64,000 nt of DNA. Origin: Polytrichum commune. Lineage: Eukaryota; Streptophyta; Polytrichopsida; Polytrichales; Polytrichaceae. Where the stretch lies: contig OX485809.1 in the NCBI GenBank assembly GCA_950295325.1, forward strand, positions 34,426,144 to 34,490,143, written 5' to 3'. Position numbers and translations under genes: made by a program. The notes beneath the pieces were generated by a model. It had not been told where the DNA came from and did no database searches. It worked only from the letters and a program-made list of their open reading frames with translations. Shown piece after piece: positions 35,301 through 47,065 of the stretch (the stretch's first letter is position 1; the number at the start of each line of letters is the position of its first letter).

Positions 35301-35411
35301 TCGAACTCCAACTCCAACAACTTCTTTGTCGCCTTTCCTCGTGCGGCAACTGCCACTCCCAAATGACAAACCTTCCCGAGCACCTCCTTTTTCCTCTCCA
35401 TTTCCCTTCAT
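32357..35411 (-). CDS. JAZ-like TIFY-domain transcriptional regulator
   Basis: Eight coding exons join with GT-AG introns and no stop: 34,868-35,411; 34,477-34,529; 34,125-34,302; 33,860-34,022; 33,651-33,732; 33,143-33,500; 32,940-32,997; 32,357-32,597 (558 codons). The start is the first ATG after an in-frame TGA. Residues about 320-354 form the ZIM/TIFY domain (LTIFYAGTVNV, then AQLIMLLAERAGNA across an intron), the NINJA-binding and dimerisation surface of JAZ proteins. Residues 461-479 (LPFCRKTSLARFLDSRSKR) match the Jas motif that binds MYC factors and the COI1 receptor. An intron follows immediately, the place of the conserved Jas intron. The usual PY after the Jas core is absent; the next exon begins HKKLPAG. 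In known plants such proteins repress jasmonate (or dn-OPDA) responses in the nucleus. It is longer than typical JAZ proteins (about 130-350 residues) because of a Gly/Ser-rich N-terminus. Exon 2 and exon 4 choices are the least certain. Confidence 0.82.
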
Positions 35412-37700
35412 TGATGGCCTCTCTCACGCAGGGATCCCCTCTGGCCCAGCCTTAAACCTCCAGCATCACGAGGCACTACTTGGTCGTAACTAAGTTCATG
35501 CCCTCACATCACCAGGTGGCAGAATAACAATTTGGCAACGCATCATCATCATCGCTCCAGACTTCCTCCATAACCCTTCCATACCAATTGGCATACACTA
35601 CGAACCCCTCAAATTGTCTGTCTCGCTAACTTATTCCACACCTGCAAAATCACCAGGCACCGCACTCCGTCATCGCCTGTCCTACCCCAGATTCTTCCTT
35701 ACTTTGGCCGCCGGTGCGAATCTGAACAAAAATGTTGCTGCGATGGGGCCAAATTACCCTAACCAGAAGCCCATATGTTGTTGTTAATGTTGCAATCTAT
35801 CCATCAGACAGCCATCCAGCCCCAAATCACTCATGTGGTAACTTACATATTGCTCATCCCAATCGATCTGACCCAACCAACACGAAATTGAGCCATGCGG
35901 CACAACCCCAACTCACTTTTGGCACCCAAACATGGGGCTGCAAAAGACCCCGTGCCCCTGTAGCACATGACATATGGCTGTCGACAACCAAACGCATGAT
36001 GAGTGCCCCTCCCCTTCCCCCTCCCCCTCCCAAGCCCAAAATCTATTAAAGCCCCCGCAAACCCTTAATGAGAACTAAAAACACGCCACCACATGGAGAA
36101 GCATTTTACCACATGGGTGACACGCCATTACAAACCCCTCGCCCCCATCCAATGTCCACTCAGGCTGCAAGCTGATCCAGCCACCATGTAAGTAGTACTC
36201 CTGGGTCCAAGGTCAGACGCCCACATAACGTTGGACCAGCGAGTACTTCTTACTTCTTACCACTATACCCCACACCCCTCACACCTGCTCTTGTGAGTCA
36301 ACAAGTTTGCAATTCTCCGACATCACCTCGAAGTTTCTTCCCTTCCCCCCCCCCCCGTCCCCCAACTAATAACAAGCTACGCTACAGTACACCGAGTCAC
36401 CGACCAACCCATGTTTTTACTACACTCCATCTACCCAAACCATCATAATTACTACTTACTGTATTACTCTTGCCGCAAACAAAAATGACTCCCGGAACAC
36501 CACACCTTATATTATGTAACTTAAGCTGATAATTAGTGCTTACCGTATGACGGTGTGTGCTCATCACGACCGAACGGAATTCTTGTTGTAGCGCACGTGA
36601 ATTGCGCTGAAAGAGCATCCCACCTTCCCCGCCCCACCCGCCCCGCCCGCCTCCCCCAGCTCCCATCCAGAGGTGGCAATCTATAAGCTAGAACGTAGGC
36701 TCAGTGACCGGTCCAGCACTGCAAGTAAGCTTAATAAGCTTAAGTTATTCCCATATACTTAGGCAGCATGACCACCACTGCTGATGCTTCCTTTACACAT
36801 CAGCTTCGCTTCGCATGCTCGCGTCACCATAGCCGTCACGAGGGATGTCATCAGCGTCGTCAGCCTGCAGCCCCCCTTCCCGATGTGCCTGCCTCTGCAC
36901 ATGGGGTTCTTCACCAAGACTTCAAAGTTCCAAGTTTCCTCCTGCAGGAGCAGATCAAGACTAAAAGTTAGCTTGGCGCTGCTGCTGCGGCACTCACCGT
37001 GGTGACAGGGCAAGTACTCCTCGCAGGAGGAATGTCGCTGCCCTGACGAGTTGGAACTCGGATGATTTGCTTATGTAGGTGGTTATATCACATCCTAGGT
37101 GAATGTGGCCGCTTTTCAATACGGTAAATCTCATAACCTAATAACCCACCTACCTTTCGAAATCCCTCATCTGGCAGCTAGCTACCTAGCTAGCTAGCGA
37201 GCGAGCGATGACGATGGTGAGCGAGGAGGATCGGCCTGCGGGCGGGCCAGGCTCCCTGCAGCGCGAGGCGAGGGGAGTGGGGCATGACGACCTTGGCGCA
37301 TGCATGCTGACGACAGGGCGTGCGTGGCCGCAGTACCACCTGCGTCACCCCATGCGCCTTTATAATAATAATCCCCCTGCCTGCCTTGGGACCTGTGCCC
37401 ATGGGCATTGGGTACCAGCCATCTACCTACTTCCCTCGCCTTTTCCCTTCCCACCCTAGCCTTTGACGGAAAGGTGCCGGCGGGGAGGCGGAGCTGTCTG
37501 TATGTATAGGCACATGTATCTTAAACGGTTACCGTTTCCCGACTATCCCACTCAGCAGTCGTCCAGGACATGAAGAAACATGCGACTATGGTGGGTGGGG
37601 TGGGCCTTTGCCTTCAACAAAGTGACACCCCCTGCTGGGAGGCCTGCCTTGCCTTCTTTGCTCCTTCAAAACGAGGGTGTTTATTAGCAGTATAGTTTGT
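35412..37700 (-). promoter_or_regulatory. GC-rich upstream region of the JAZ-like gene
   Basis: Upstream of the start codon the DNA becomes clearly GC- and CpG-richer than the rest of the window, up to about 37,700, as expected for a promoter and 5' leader. It contains C-rich runs (12 C at 36,345-36,356) and AGCTAGCTAGC repeats near 37,180-37,205. Open frames on both strands here are short and low-complexity and are not called. I could not place a transcription start. Confidence 0.45.
36594..36599. promoter_or_regulatory. G-box CACGTG upstream of the JAZ-like gene
   Basis: A perfect CACGTG lies about 1.2 kb before the start codon. MYC-type bHLH factors bind G-boxes, and JAZ genes in known plants are induced by MYC as negative feedback. 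One 6-bp site can occur by chance. Confidence 0.3.
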
Positions 37701-38066
37701 AACGGTGGATGCGGAAAACTTGTACGCACAAGTACCGCCAAACTTTTTTTTTTTTAAATACCGATTTTTTTAATTAAAGAAATCCGACCTCTTACAAGGA
37801 TGTGAGAAAATAAAAGCAGGGTCCGCTGGTTTTTTAGATCTTTCAGTAACAAGTAGGGGGGTCCAAAAGTAAACAAACTTTTCCCATTGATGGGCTTACT
37901 ATATGCCCTGAAATTGTGCCCTTTAACTGGAGTACACACCATGTCCAATTACCCTTTTGTACGTACTTCTGCTTCGTCATATGCTTAATATCGCCCTTTA
38001 CTATACCTATGCGGCAACTCTAAGGTGTGCTAGGTAGACTCCTTGATCGTTGTGCTTATGAGATTT

Positions 38067-38149
38067 GGGCGAACCAACCCATACACTTATTCCTTGTTGG
38101 ATGCCTAAACCCTTGCCTCCAAGGAACCAGTGTACGGGTTGGTTCGCCC
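38067..38149. repeat. 20-bp inverted repeat (hairpin)
   Basis: GGGCGAACCAACCCATACAC (38,067-38,086) and its reverse complement with one mismatch (38,130-38,149) are separated by 43 bp. It is GC-rich compared with its surroundings; function unknown. Confidence 0.7.
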
Positions 38150-38325
38150 CAACCGTGCTTATGATATAAGCACGTAGCCATGTGCGCCTAATCCAATCCC
38201 GCTTGTCAGTGTTACTAGCCGTTGAGTTGGCCTTTAGCCATTGGTTGTTGGTCCTAAACCCTTCTAGCTTGGGCCCTAATGCCGAGAGAGTTATAGCCTT
38301 ACTCCAGTAGATTGAGAGTCTAAAA

Positions 38326-38400
38326 TTGCACATTTACTCCATTAGGCCAAGGCCAAGAGTTGCACACTTACTTCATGAGGCCGAGGCCGAGGGCTACACA
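38326..38400. repeat. 34-bp degenerate tandem repeat
   Basis: Two units and the start of a third are built on TTGCACA-TTACT-AGGCC-AGGCC (starts 38,326, 38,360 and about 38,394). A similar unit pair occurs at about 39,965-40,035, so the two blocks may mark the edges of an insertion of about 1.6 kb. Confidence 0.55.
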
Positions 38401-40230
38401 CTAAAGGCGAACATAGACACCTCCACCTCTGTGGAATCATCCAACCCGTGGATTCGAGCATTAGAAGCTTGAGGACATTAGCAATTGCGGATCGTGAGCA
38501 AAGAATTTGTAATCGTTGAAATCCGAGTTGAAGAAGGTGTTAATCTAGGCTCTACAATCAAAGATTCTCTATTTTCCAGTGTGATCTTATAGGAGGGGAC
38601 TCCATTTTTTGGAGGGGTACTTCTATGTGGGGTGCCAATTTATTTCGATTTCCTACTTTCTAACTACATTTGGTGAGTGATAAGACATGACACTTTGTGA
38701 AGGTCACCGGCAATGGAGGTCATCATCGTTTAACTTTTCATATTTGATTTGCACATCAATTTCCATACATTTATTGAATAAATTCCAAATTATGTGTTAT
38801 TGATATGCGTAGGTTGGTACTACTGTCATCTATGGAAATATGTATATATATATATATATAGTTGAAATTGTCATTGTACATTGTTTATAAGTGATTTTTG
38901 ATACATTTTTTTTATTAAACCCAACACGTAACATGGGCCATCATTAGTACATATTTACTAGAATTAAGATAACGGTAGTCTAGAATGAATTTAAAGTAAA
39001 AGCACATAGTTCACTATTTATGCGTTAATAAATTTGCAAAAATAACATGCGTTTACATGGTTTAGGGTTTGCCTCGTAGAAGAATTGAATTATTACAGAG
39101 GAGATATTCCTCATGTGATTGTCAATATGTGGTTTAGCTTATTAACTCAATCCATGAATATTCTGATTACTTTGGCCAAGATTGGGTAAAAGGCTAAAGC
39201 AGGACAACCTAATTTAAAATCATAATTAATCTAAGAATGTAAAAAAAAATATTATTGTTGACTACATTGTAAATTTCAAGTTACACTAATTTTTTAAAAT
39301 TGAATGCAAGAGTATGGAATATACCCAAGTACCCCCGGTTCTGGTAAGTAAATGGCCTACTCATTGCCGGATTGTTGTTCGGGTAATTAGAATGAGGCGA
39401 GTGGCTGTCAACGTTGCATGTACTGATACATAGAGATTTTTTAAGTTTATACCCCTAATTGATAATCTAATTGTCAATGTAACCACTACATAAAGTGAAA
39501 TAATCATGTGTTTGTTTTAATAAAACTTAACTGTGACACTTAAATGATACCAAAATATTCTTTTAAATATTTCATGAGTGTTTCCTTTGGTTTGTTTGCC
39601 ATATATATATAGTTAAGATCTAGATTCTAAAAACATCATAAAATACACGTTCCCTAGGAGTACTCCTCAAAAGAAAGGACTTGAAGAACAAAGTGGCCTT
39701 TAGTATCCAAGAGTGTACCCTAGGTGACCAGCCGATCCGGTCACCAGAGTTTCCTAACCGGCACATGTCTTTCTTGTGACCGTTAGGACCGCCGGTCCTT
39801 TGGCACCCGTTCTTGCACAACACAAAATGTGGGACACCCATCCATGGGGGGTACCGGTCCTTGGGTGAGAGGGATGGGCACATGGCACCACCCTCTTTTC
39901 ACTGGCCCACCCATTTATTTAAAAAAAAACCGGACTGGGACCGGCACATGGAACTTGGCCCTTACTCCAACATGAGGCTGAGGCCAAGAACTGCACATTT
40001 ACTCGAGTAGGCTAAGGCTAAAAGCAGTGCATGTAAGGTAGCAAACTACAACTACCTACAACTATATTGAAGCACTTGCAACTACAAAGACCACAAACAC
40101 ACACACACACACTTCTTTCAATTAAATATTCTTTCTCCACCCTCAATCACATCGACTTCTCTCACTCTCTTGCAAGATGTGTACCATGAGTCATACTTGT
40201 GACCCCATGGGATCTCATCATGTCACCGTT
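38401..40230. other. Intergenic
   Basis: No gene is supported. It contains an (AT)n run near 38,845-38,860 and a (CA)n run near 40,096-40,110. Confidence 0.35.
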
Positions 40231-40233
40231 GGA

Positions 40234-41563
40234 TTAGAGGCACTTTGCTCTTAGCCATTCAATGGTCAACACCCTATTCAAACAACATTGTGGTGGTGGA
40301 AAGCCATAATATCGCCCAATGAATGAACCCACCCTTATAGAATCCTTGTTCTTCATAGCATTGTGTAGGTTTTGCCCAATTTCCGTGCATCTCTTGGCAC
40401 TCCATGCCAAGTCATATGTTTTTTTCGATTCCTTCAATGCCACTATTGCTCTCTTTGCACTTTCTCTAGCAAGCTTATTCGCTTCCCCTTCATCAATTCC
40501 ATTTCCTTTTTTTCCTTTTTTCTTGCATCTTCACCCTCAACCTTCCTCGATGCTTTCTCCTCCAACTTGGCAATACATGTACTTATCCGATATCATCAAG
40601 ATTGATATTGTGTAATCAATGGGTTCACTAGTTCTCTTCCCCTAATTAACAGTTGTCGGAAGCATAAGCAATGTCAAGAACCTTGAATGCTAGGCTCATG
40701 TTGTGAAGAAGGAAAGACCAAGTAATGAAGAATTACTTGGGCGTCCTCACATTGAGTGTTTGGAATTTCTTTGTCATCGTCATCACTCAAGACAATTTGG
40801 GTGATGTGACTTTCCCCCTCTCCAATGCCATTGCAAATGTCAGCTCCTCTTCCACGTAGTAATGGCTTGCATGTAACCTCTCTTTCAAAATCACATTGCC
40901 ATGTGTATCCTCATCCAACTCTTCTATTCCTACTTCAACATGCTCAACCCCCTCCGCCTCCACGTTTGGCCAACACACATTTGGCCGCCATTTTGGTGTT
41001 CATATTCATGGCATCAAGAGGCCAAATCGCACATTTGTGGAACTTGGCAATGATGCCCTATGGAGTCAGTGCGCATCTCAATATGCCATCAAGAGATTAG
41101 CATACAATATCTACATGTTCACCAGAAGAAGACCCTTGGCTCGGCCTACCTCCAACTCTTGAGCAACACAACATGGTGGTGTAGGTTGCCCTTTCCTAAA
41201 CCACTTCACCCATCTGTGCCCAGGGATGCCGTATTTGAATGGCATCTCCCAGTAATAAGTGATCTCAGCCACCTTCAACGTCAATTCAAGCAATGTGATG
41301 GGATGTCCAACCGTGGCCATCTTCAAAATGAACTCCACCAACTCTTCTTCTTCCTTTCGACTCAATACACCTTTCCTCTCTTCTGCTATTGATATTTTCC
41401 TGAGAGTGCTCACAGTAATATCATAGTTATTACTTTCAACTAGAACCTTCTTCATTCCAGCATCAACCGCGGCAATTGCTTGCATGAGATATAAGGTAGT
41501 CCAATTCACATTCTTCCCAGTACTTTTCTTGTTTGACCATGTTACTTGGATGATGGAGGCCAC
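40234..41563 (-). pseudogene. pogo/CENP-B-like transposase remnant
   Basis: The minus-strand frame 41,563 down to 41,111 (150 residues) shows two helix-turn-helix units in order. The first is a Psq-type domain (LYLMQAIAAVDAGMKKV ... YDITVSTLRK). The second is a CENP-B-type domain (LSRKEEEELVEFILKMATVG ... PFKYGIPGHRWVKWF). This pairing is typical of pogo/Tigger transposases, which bind their own terminal repeats. No DDE domain can be read. Downstream, 40,978-40,787 is acidic, and 40,580-40,234 in shifting frames has a Lys/Glu-rich coiled coil (KLEEKASRKVEGEDARKKEK) and an AKRAIVALKESKK segment, like the charged C-terminus of these proteins. Stops and frame changes make it a pseudogene. Confidence 0.6.
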
Positions 41564-42458
41564 CCATCTTCACATGCCTGACTATCACTGATGTCATTAT
41601 CGAAACTCAAAGGTGTGCTAGATGGCCATGTACTTCAACCAAATGCATGTGGAGCTGAGTAAGTGGGTACATTGGGACCCCGAGGAGGTTGAGTTGAACC
41701 TCATTGTTTGGCAAGCTCGTGTCCTTGGGAGCCCAATCCGAAGAAGAGAACTCTGTGAACCTGCAAGCAATAAGGTTAAGGATTGAGAATTGAATATCAA
41801 GAGTGAGAATCGAGATTGGAGAGTGTATTTGCTGGAGAGAAGACCATGCACGAATTGGAAGTGCACATTGACAACCTCCAAAAACTCTCATGCAACCTGA
41901 ATCTGGTACATCATTGCACAACCAACCATGCTGCTTGGACTCAACAATATCTACCCGGAGTGCACCTTTGATCCGAATTCCAGCACTGGACCCAATTTGG
42001 GAAGCCAGCAAAAAATCAACCAAGCTAGTTTGGCCAGAGACTTCAGGAAGCAATCTGAATTGAAGCCTGGAACCCATTTCAGCAAGAGCGATTTGATTTC
42101 AAGCACAAAACTCAAGTAATTTGAATTCAAGCAATCTAAAGACAAGCATGCAAGCAATCTCGGCAAACTATCATGAATTTCAGCCAGCTATTCAGCAAGC
42201 AACTAGACACAACCTTGGACACAATTTCATGCATATTCGGGTGTAGCACTCACGGCTGCAGACCCACTTTGGCTTTCTTGAGGAGTCGAGGGTGTGGACT
42301 TGCCTCGAGGTATCACCCAGTAGTTTAAGGTCATCTCGGACCACACTATCTCTTCTCTCATAGTGAACAAGTCTACAAGTCTGCAAGTCTGCATTTAGCA
42401 AGTGCACATTAATAATGTAATGTCAATATAAGGCCATATTGATAATGTAATTTCAATC
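41564..42458. other. Upstream flank of the pogo-like remnant
   Basis: A 156-codon open frame (42,077-41,607, minus) has no recognisable domain and biased composition, so I treat it as non-coding or as 5' transposon sequence. Short repeats of CAAGCAATCT/TTTGAATTCAAG lie around 42,115-42,160, and a repeated ATTAATAATGTAATGTCAATATAAG-type motif lies near 42,410-42,460. Confidence 0.35.
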
Positions 42459-42461
42459 TAA

Positions 42462-42920
42462 GGGTTGCTTCACACTATGCCCAAAGATCAGATTGCAAGA
42501 AATTTAGAATTCGGCCTCTCGACCCTTAACACTAGAGGCCAAAGTCCGAAGGTCGTCACTCTCCAAAATGTCTACATGACAATATTTTTTGATTAAGAAA
42601 ACAAACTCTGAAAGGAAGTTTGGGTCGGATAGGAATGGAAACCCAAACTATGATTTTTTTTCATAAAAAAAAATCAAAAACTGTCAAGATCTTGGCCATT
42701 AGATTAGAGGGGATGTTTTGGGCAGGGAATAAAGTGGGATGCTCCTTCTTCCTTTGGACTTTGGGCTTGCCCTTTGGAGGCTTCACACTATGCCTGGCCG
42801 AAGGCTCCAATTCCTATAATTTAGTGGCTATTTTCAACCCATTTCTTTGGACTCTCAACAAAGTTTGGCCATTCAATCCCACAACATCTCGACTTGGACG
42901 GCCATAATTTGAATTGACCC
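42462..42920. mobile_element. Harbinger-like MITE, third family
   Basis: The ends are GGGTTGCTTCACACTATGCC and, inverted, GGGTCAATTCAAATTATGGC, flanked by TAA on both sides (42,459-42,461 and 42,921-42,923). CTTCACACTATGCC also recurs inside near 42,780. Diverged and old; 459 bp, with no transposase. Confidence 0.55.
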
Positions 42921-42923
42921 TAA

Positions 42924-45540
42924 GCCCATGTGTAAACATCTTGCACACTACATTAACACACTAGTTTGGAGAATATTATTGTGTTCTATTGTATGTGCAC
43001 CACATCAAATAAAGTTAGCTCATCTAAAGATAGAATTTAAGATAATAAAGCCCATACCAAATAGAACAACTAGTGTACCACAAGAGTGGCAGTAAAAACA
43101 TGCCCCTCCTGATTTGTTTATTATCCATTTCAAATACGTTCCACGAAAGTAGAGTGTAAATAAAGGCCTTTAATTTTGATGTGAGTGTCAATTTGGCTAC
43201 AACCCCCAAGGCTATGCAACGGTTCTTTCCATTTCACCCCCCCCCATGGTAGGTATCACTAATCTTCACCCCTTTCTCACCCTTCAAGAAGGAAATAGTC
43301 CGCCCATCAAGGAACTTATATGTGGTTGTATCTAAAGGGTTCAAGTTGAATGCAACTAAACATCATATTAGTGTAGCATTAAACCCAACATTGCAATGTT
43401 AATTGAAGTGGTCATTGTGACTTGTCATGTAGAATAAAGTGTCATATAACACCCTCTCAATTTGTCACCTTGTGAGTGTAAGACAATAAATATAGGTCGA
43501 TAATAAATAATGTGCAACACACTTTGGAAGTGTAGTGTACCAATGGGGGTGTGGTAAAACCTTGTTCTTCTCAGGTTTATTGTCAAGTCATTACCACTGG
43601 AGCTCACTAGAGTAAATTAGGTAATTTGGCTCCAATTTACGGGGTCCATTCTTCTTGAGAGATGCATTCATGTGCTATACAAATTTCAATGCCATTTCAC
43701 ATTCTAATGGTACACTCAATGGTGTAGTATTGTAGGTGGATTTTTTTGTGGAGATATTTAACATGGGCAACTCAATTTGTCTAGTCAGCGTGTCCAGTCA
43801 ACGATCCAAGACCTTGGGGCTAAGACTTCTCCAATGGAGAACTTCAAGGTTAGATGAAAATGACATGCCTGCCAACATGGCAACATGTTGTGTTAGAAGA
43901 GTTTTTCAAAGGTCGATTATCTTAGGCAACCTCAAACTTTGGATAAGAAACTTGGCCTCCCAAGAATTCCAACTTGAGGCATTTTTCAATTGTTTCATTG
44001 TCTTGTCCATCATACCAACCGTTGCCGCAAACAACCTAGTCTTGTCATCTTTCCTCTAGACCTTAGGGGCCCCCTTTGTGCATCTATCTTTGGTTTGAAA
44101 GTATTAATAGCCTTTTTGAATGTACATACTAGAAAAAATAACACCTCTTCCTTACATATATACTATGTACACTAATGCCTCAAATAATACCCCCTTGGAA
44201 CAATAAACCCTACAAGAATTAGATGTACACAATACAATGGAGGATGTTGAAACATAATACTATGTTGGTGATTGTATTCTAGTGTGGTCACAAAGGAAGG
44301 CCTTCTAAAACATTTGAGATTGTGGCCTTTTTATTAAAAAGAATAATTTGGTCACATGCTCTTGGTAGGTTCTTAGGGGGACAACTAATATGTTTTGTGG
44401 TATACATATGCATTAAGTGAGTTTTTCTTTTTTTGGGGGGAGGGGGGGGGGTATAAAGTGCATTATCTTGTTTGACTACACCCAATTGTTATACACAACA
44501 CCACTTTTTGTCAATTTAGCACTATGTAGTTTTTGCATAAATACCTTTTGTTGTTATGAACCATGTGTGTTTGCATCAACAACCCAACATAAATTACACA
44601 AAGTACATACACTACAAGTCTACAATCTAGTAGTTAAGGCTCCTGTGAACGTTTTGGCTCACAAAGTAAACATATGGGAGGGATATTGCTCTACCTAATT
44701 ATAAATGAATCAATAGGATGCTATGATTTTATTTTTTGAAGAGGTCAATGTATTCTTTGGACACCACAAATTAAATAATTGAAGTGTCTAGAAGGGAATT
44801 TTTAGAAGCATTGAAGCTTATAATATATGCAAGGGGAAGTTATTGGTTGCTATAATTTGTTGTTGTCTACAAATAAAATTTGTTGTTGTTGGCTATTGAA
44901 ATTTTTAAAGTAGAGGTAGTTGTACAAATCACAATCCTAAAGTTTTCTAAAAAATTGACAATATTTGTGCTTACCTCATGACTTGAATGAATATTTTTTT
45001 GTAAATTTGAATTCCCTAGCTTCCATGATGCATGTTGCATGGTCAAATTCTCATGAGCTACATTACATGAATGAAAAAAATCTATAAATTTTTTTTCAAG
45101 TTTGAAAGTGAAAGTAAATTGGGGATGAGGTATTTAATTTGTAAGCAAACCTTGGGATGAGATATTTAATCTAGAAGATGTACTTTTTCAACTCCAAAAT
45201 CTTAGAAGATTCCAAATGCACATGGTCCAAAGCATAGGAACAAATGGAAGCATGACACTTACAACGTATGCCATGCTGGGAAGAAATACTAATGGGTTAT
45301 ATTACAACCACACGTGTATAATGTATTCATGTATATGTATGCAAGGTTGACTACATAATGGCTATTGTAATTTTGGATTTTCAAAGTGGTTGGGATTTTG
45401 GCACTTCTATTATAGGAAATGGGGTGGTCATCTGGGGTGGTCATCTGCTCTTTGTAAGTGCATCACAAACTAAATTCTTCAATGTTGACTTTTTCTTTAT
45501 TAATTGTGAATATATATCATGATTTGGTAAACCTTATACT
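42924..45540. other. Intergenic
   Basis: No gene is supported. Contains a poly-G run (44,442-44,451) next to another of six G, a poly-C run near 43,240 and a lone MITE-like end near 43,352-43,380. Confidence 0.35.
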
Positions 45541-45659
45541 TGTGTGTTTTTCACGTAATATGACAACAGGAAAACATGCGGAAATGCCAACATGCAACCT
45601 TGCAAAGATAGTTACAACAAATGGCTCCAACGATTTGGCAACAACATGACTTGCTTATA

Positions 45660-46573
45660 CAAAGCCACGGTAGACAACATGATTTGTGCCTTCATGCATA
45701 TTGCAAATTAGAGGGCATGGTTGAATGGGTGGTCTAATGGTAAAGGTCCAGATTTTGCATTTGTGAAACTCAAAGGGGTTGCCGATTGTAAAGATCCAAA
45801 GATGTTTGTTGATGCCATGAGGTCTTATCTAGGGGCATAGGGCGTTAATGCCAGGTATTGTACACAAGAGGGGTTGAACATGTTTGGGTCCACCAAATGA
45901 AAACTCAACCTACCTTTGGGTGGTGATTGCGATTTTCATCAACCCGACAAAGTAAACTATTCCATCCTTGCCTTAACACCCGGGCAACTCATCAACGCGT
46001 AGAGGTGTCATTGAGTTTTGCAGAGCATGTTGTGGCTCATACTACATCTGTGTTAGAGACTAGTTATATTGCTTTCAAGTGGCACATTGCTCAATTGCCA
46101 CTCAAATTAGTCCAACGATGTTCGGTAATGTAAGCCATTACATGGACTTTATGCAATACCAAAGTTGGGACCATCAAACATGATACACATACAAAGGGCT
46201 TAAGAAAGAATTTTGTTCCACCAACAATTTGGAGTATGAATTATGGATTTTCCTGAATGACATCAAGCGTTGTGTGAGTGGTGGCAAGAAATATGTGTCG
46301 GATTGGCGTATTGTGTTGAGCACTTGGCTAGTGAAGATAGGAAACGATCTATCGAGGAAGGAGGTGTTGGTGCTTGAGGACACCGGATTTCAACAACCTC
46401 AAATGGAGGCACTATCCCCTCGTCACATGCTTTCAACAATCGTGATTCATCCCATCCCTCGTTCACATTCCCGTGCGCCTCCAAACCCTAATGTACATCC
46501 AACATGTGTCATCTCATGCTTTGGAATAGAAAGGGAAATGAGTGTGCTACAAGCATCTTTAGTATGTGTTTAG
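45660..46573 (+). pseudogene. Decayed unknown coding stretch
   Basis: Protein-like text occurs in alternating plus-strand frames: FVKLKGVADCKDPKMFVDAM and GGDCDFHQPDKVNYSILALTP (about 45,755-45,980), TSYIAFKWHIAQLPLKLVQ (about 46,060-46,120) and the longest intact run at 46,229-46,573 (MEYELWIFLNDIKRCVSGGK). At least four stops or shifts interrupt it. I do not recognise the family. It lies just left of the TIR element that carries another unknown broken gene and could be part of the same ancestral unit. Confidence 0.3.
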
Positions 46574-46606
46574 GATTTTGTGCAAGGTGGATTACGAGAG
46601 TGACAA

Positions 46607-46940
46607 GTTCATTCACGCACCTACATATACCTATAATGAAGGCATGTAACTATTTGAACTTGCAGGTGTTGTAAAGTGTGAGTAGAGTTGCAAGTGTTGT
46701 GTTGAGCCGCAAGTGTACAAATGTGAGCAAATGACATTATTGGCTTGCATTGTCATAATAAATTTCAAGAATGGACTAAAAACATTCTAAATGATCATGA
46801 TAATAGGTCCCCTTCATTCTTGATTCATTCAAAATATTTTCAAATCATAATGAGAATATGCATTTAATATAGTGTCAGATGTAGATCATGAACCCTAAAC
46901 CTGCACAAATTTACTAAATTTGGATTCATTGCTCATATGT
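46607..46940. repeat. Dispersed repeat, copy 1
   Basis: From CACCTACATATAC to CATTGCTCATATGTT, this segment is similar in the same orientation to 49,252-49,590 and partly to 48,780-48,870 (GGTTTGGATTATTATAATAAAAAT). The copies are clearly diverged. Their nature is unknown. Confidence 0.6.
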
Positions 46941-47065
46941 TGTCGGAGGAGTGCTATCTTGTGAGCGGTGAGCGATGAGCGGTAATTTGTGAGCGGTGAA
47001 GAAAACAAAATATTTAGTAATGGGACCCCTAGTATCCTATAACCATGGCCTAAAGAAACAATTTT

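Noticed and set aside
34736-35493. Plus-strand open frames opposite the first JAZ exon
   Set aside because: They are antisense shadows of the GC-rich coding exon and have no splice or domain support.
41607-42077. 156-codon minus-strand ORF upstream of the pogo-like remnant
   Set aside because: No domain and biased composition; more likely transposon 5' sequence.
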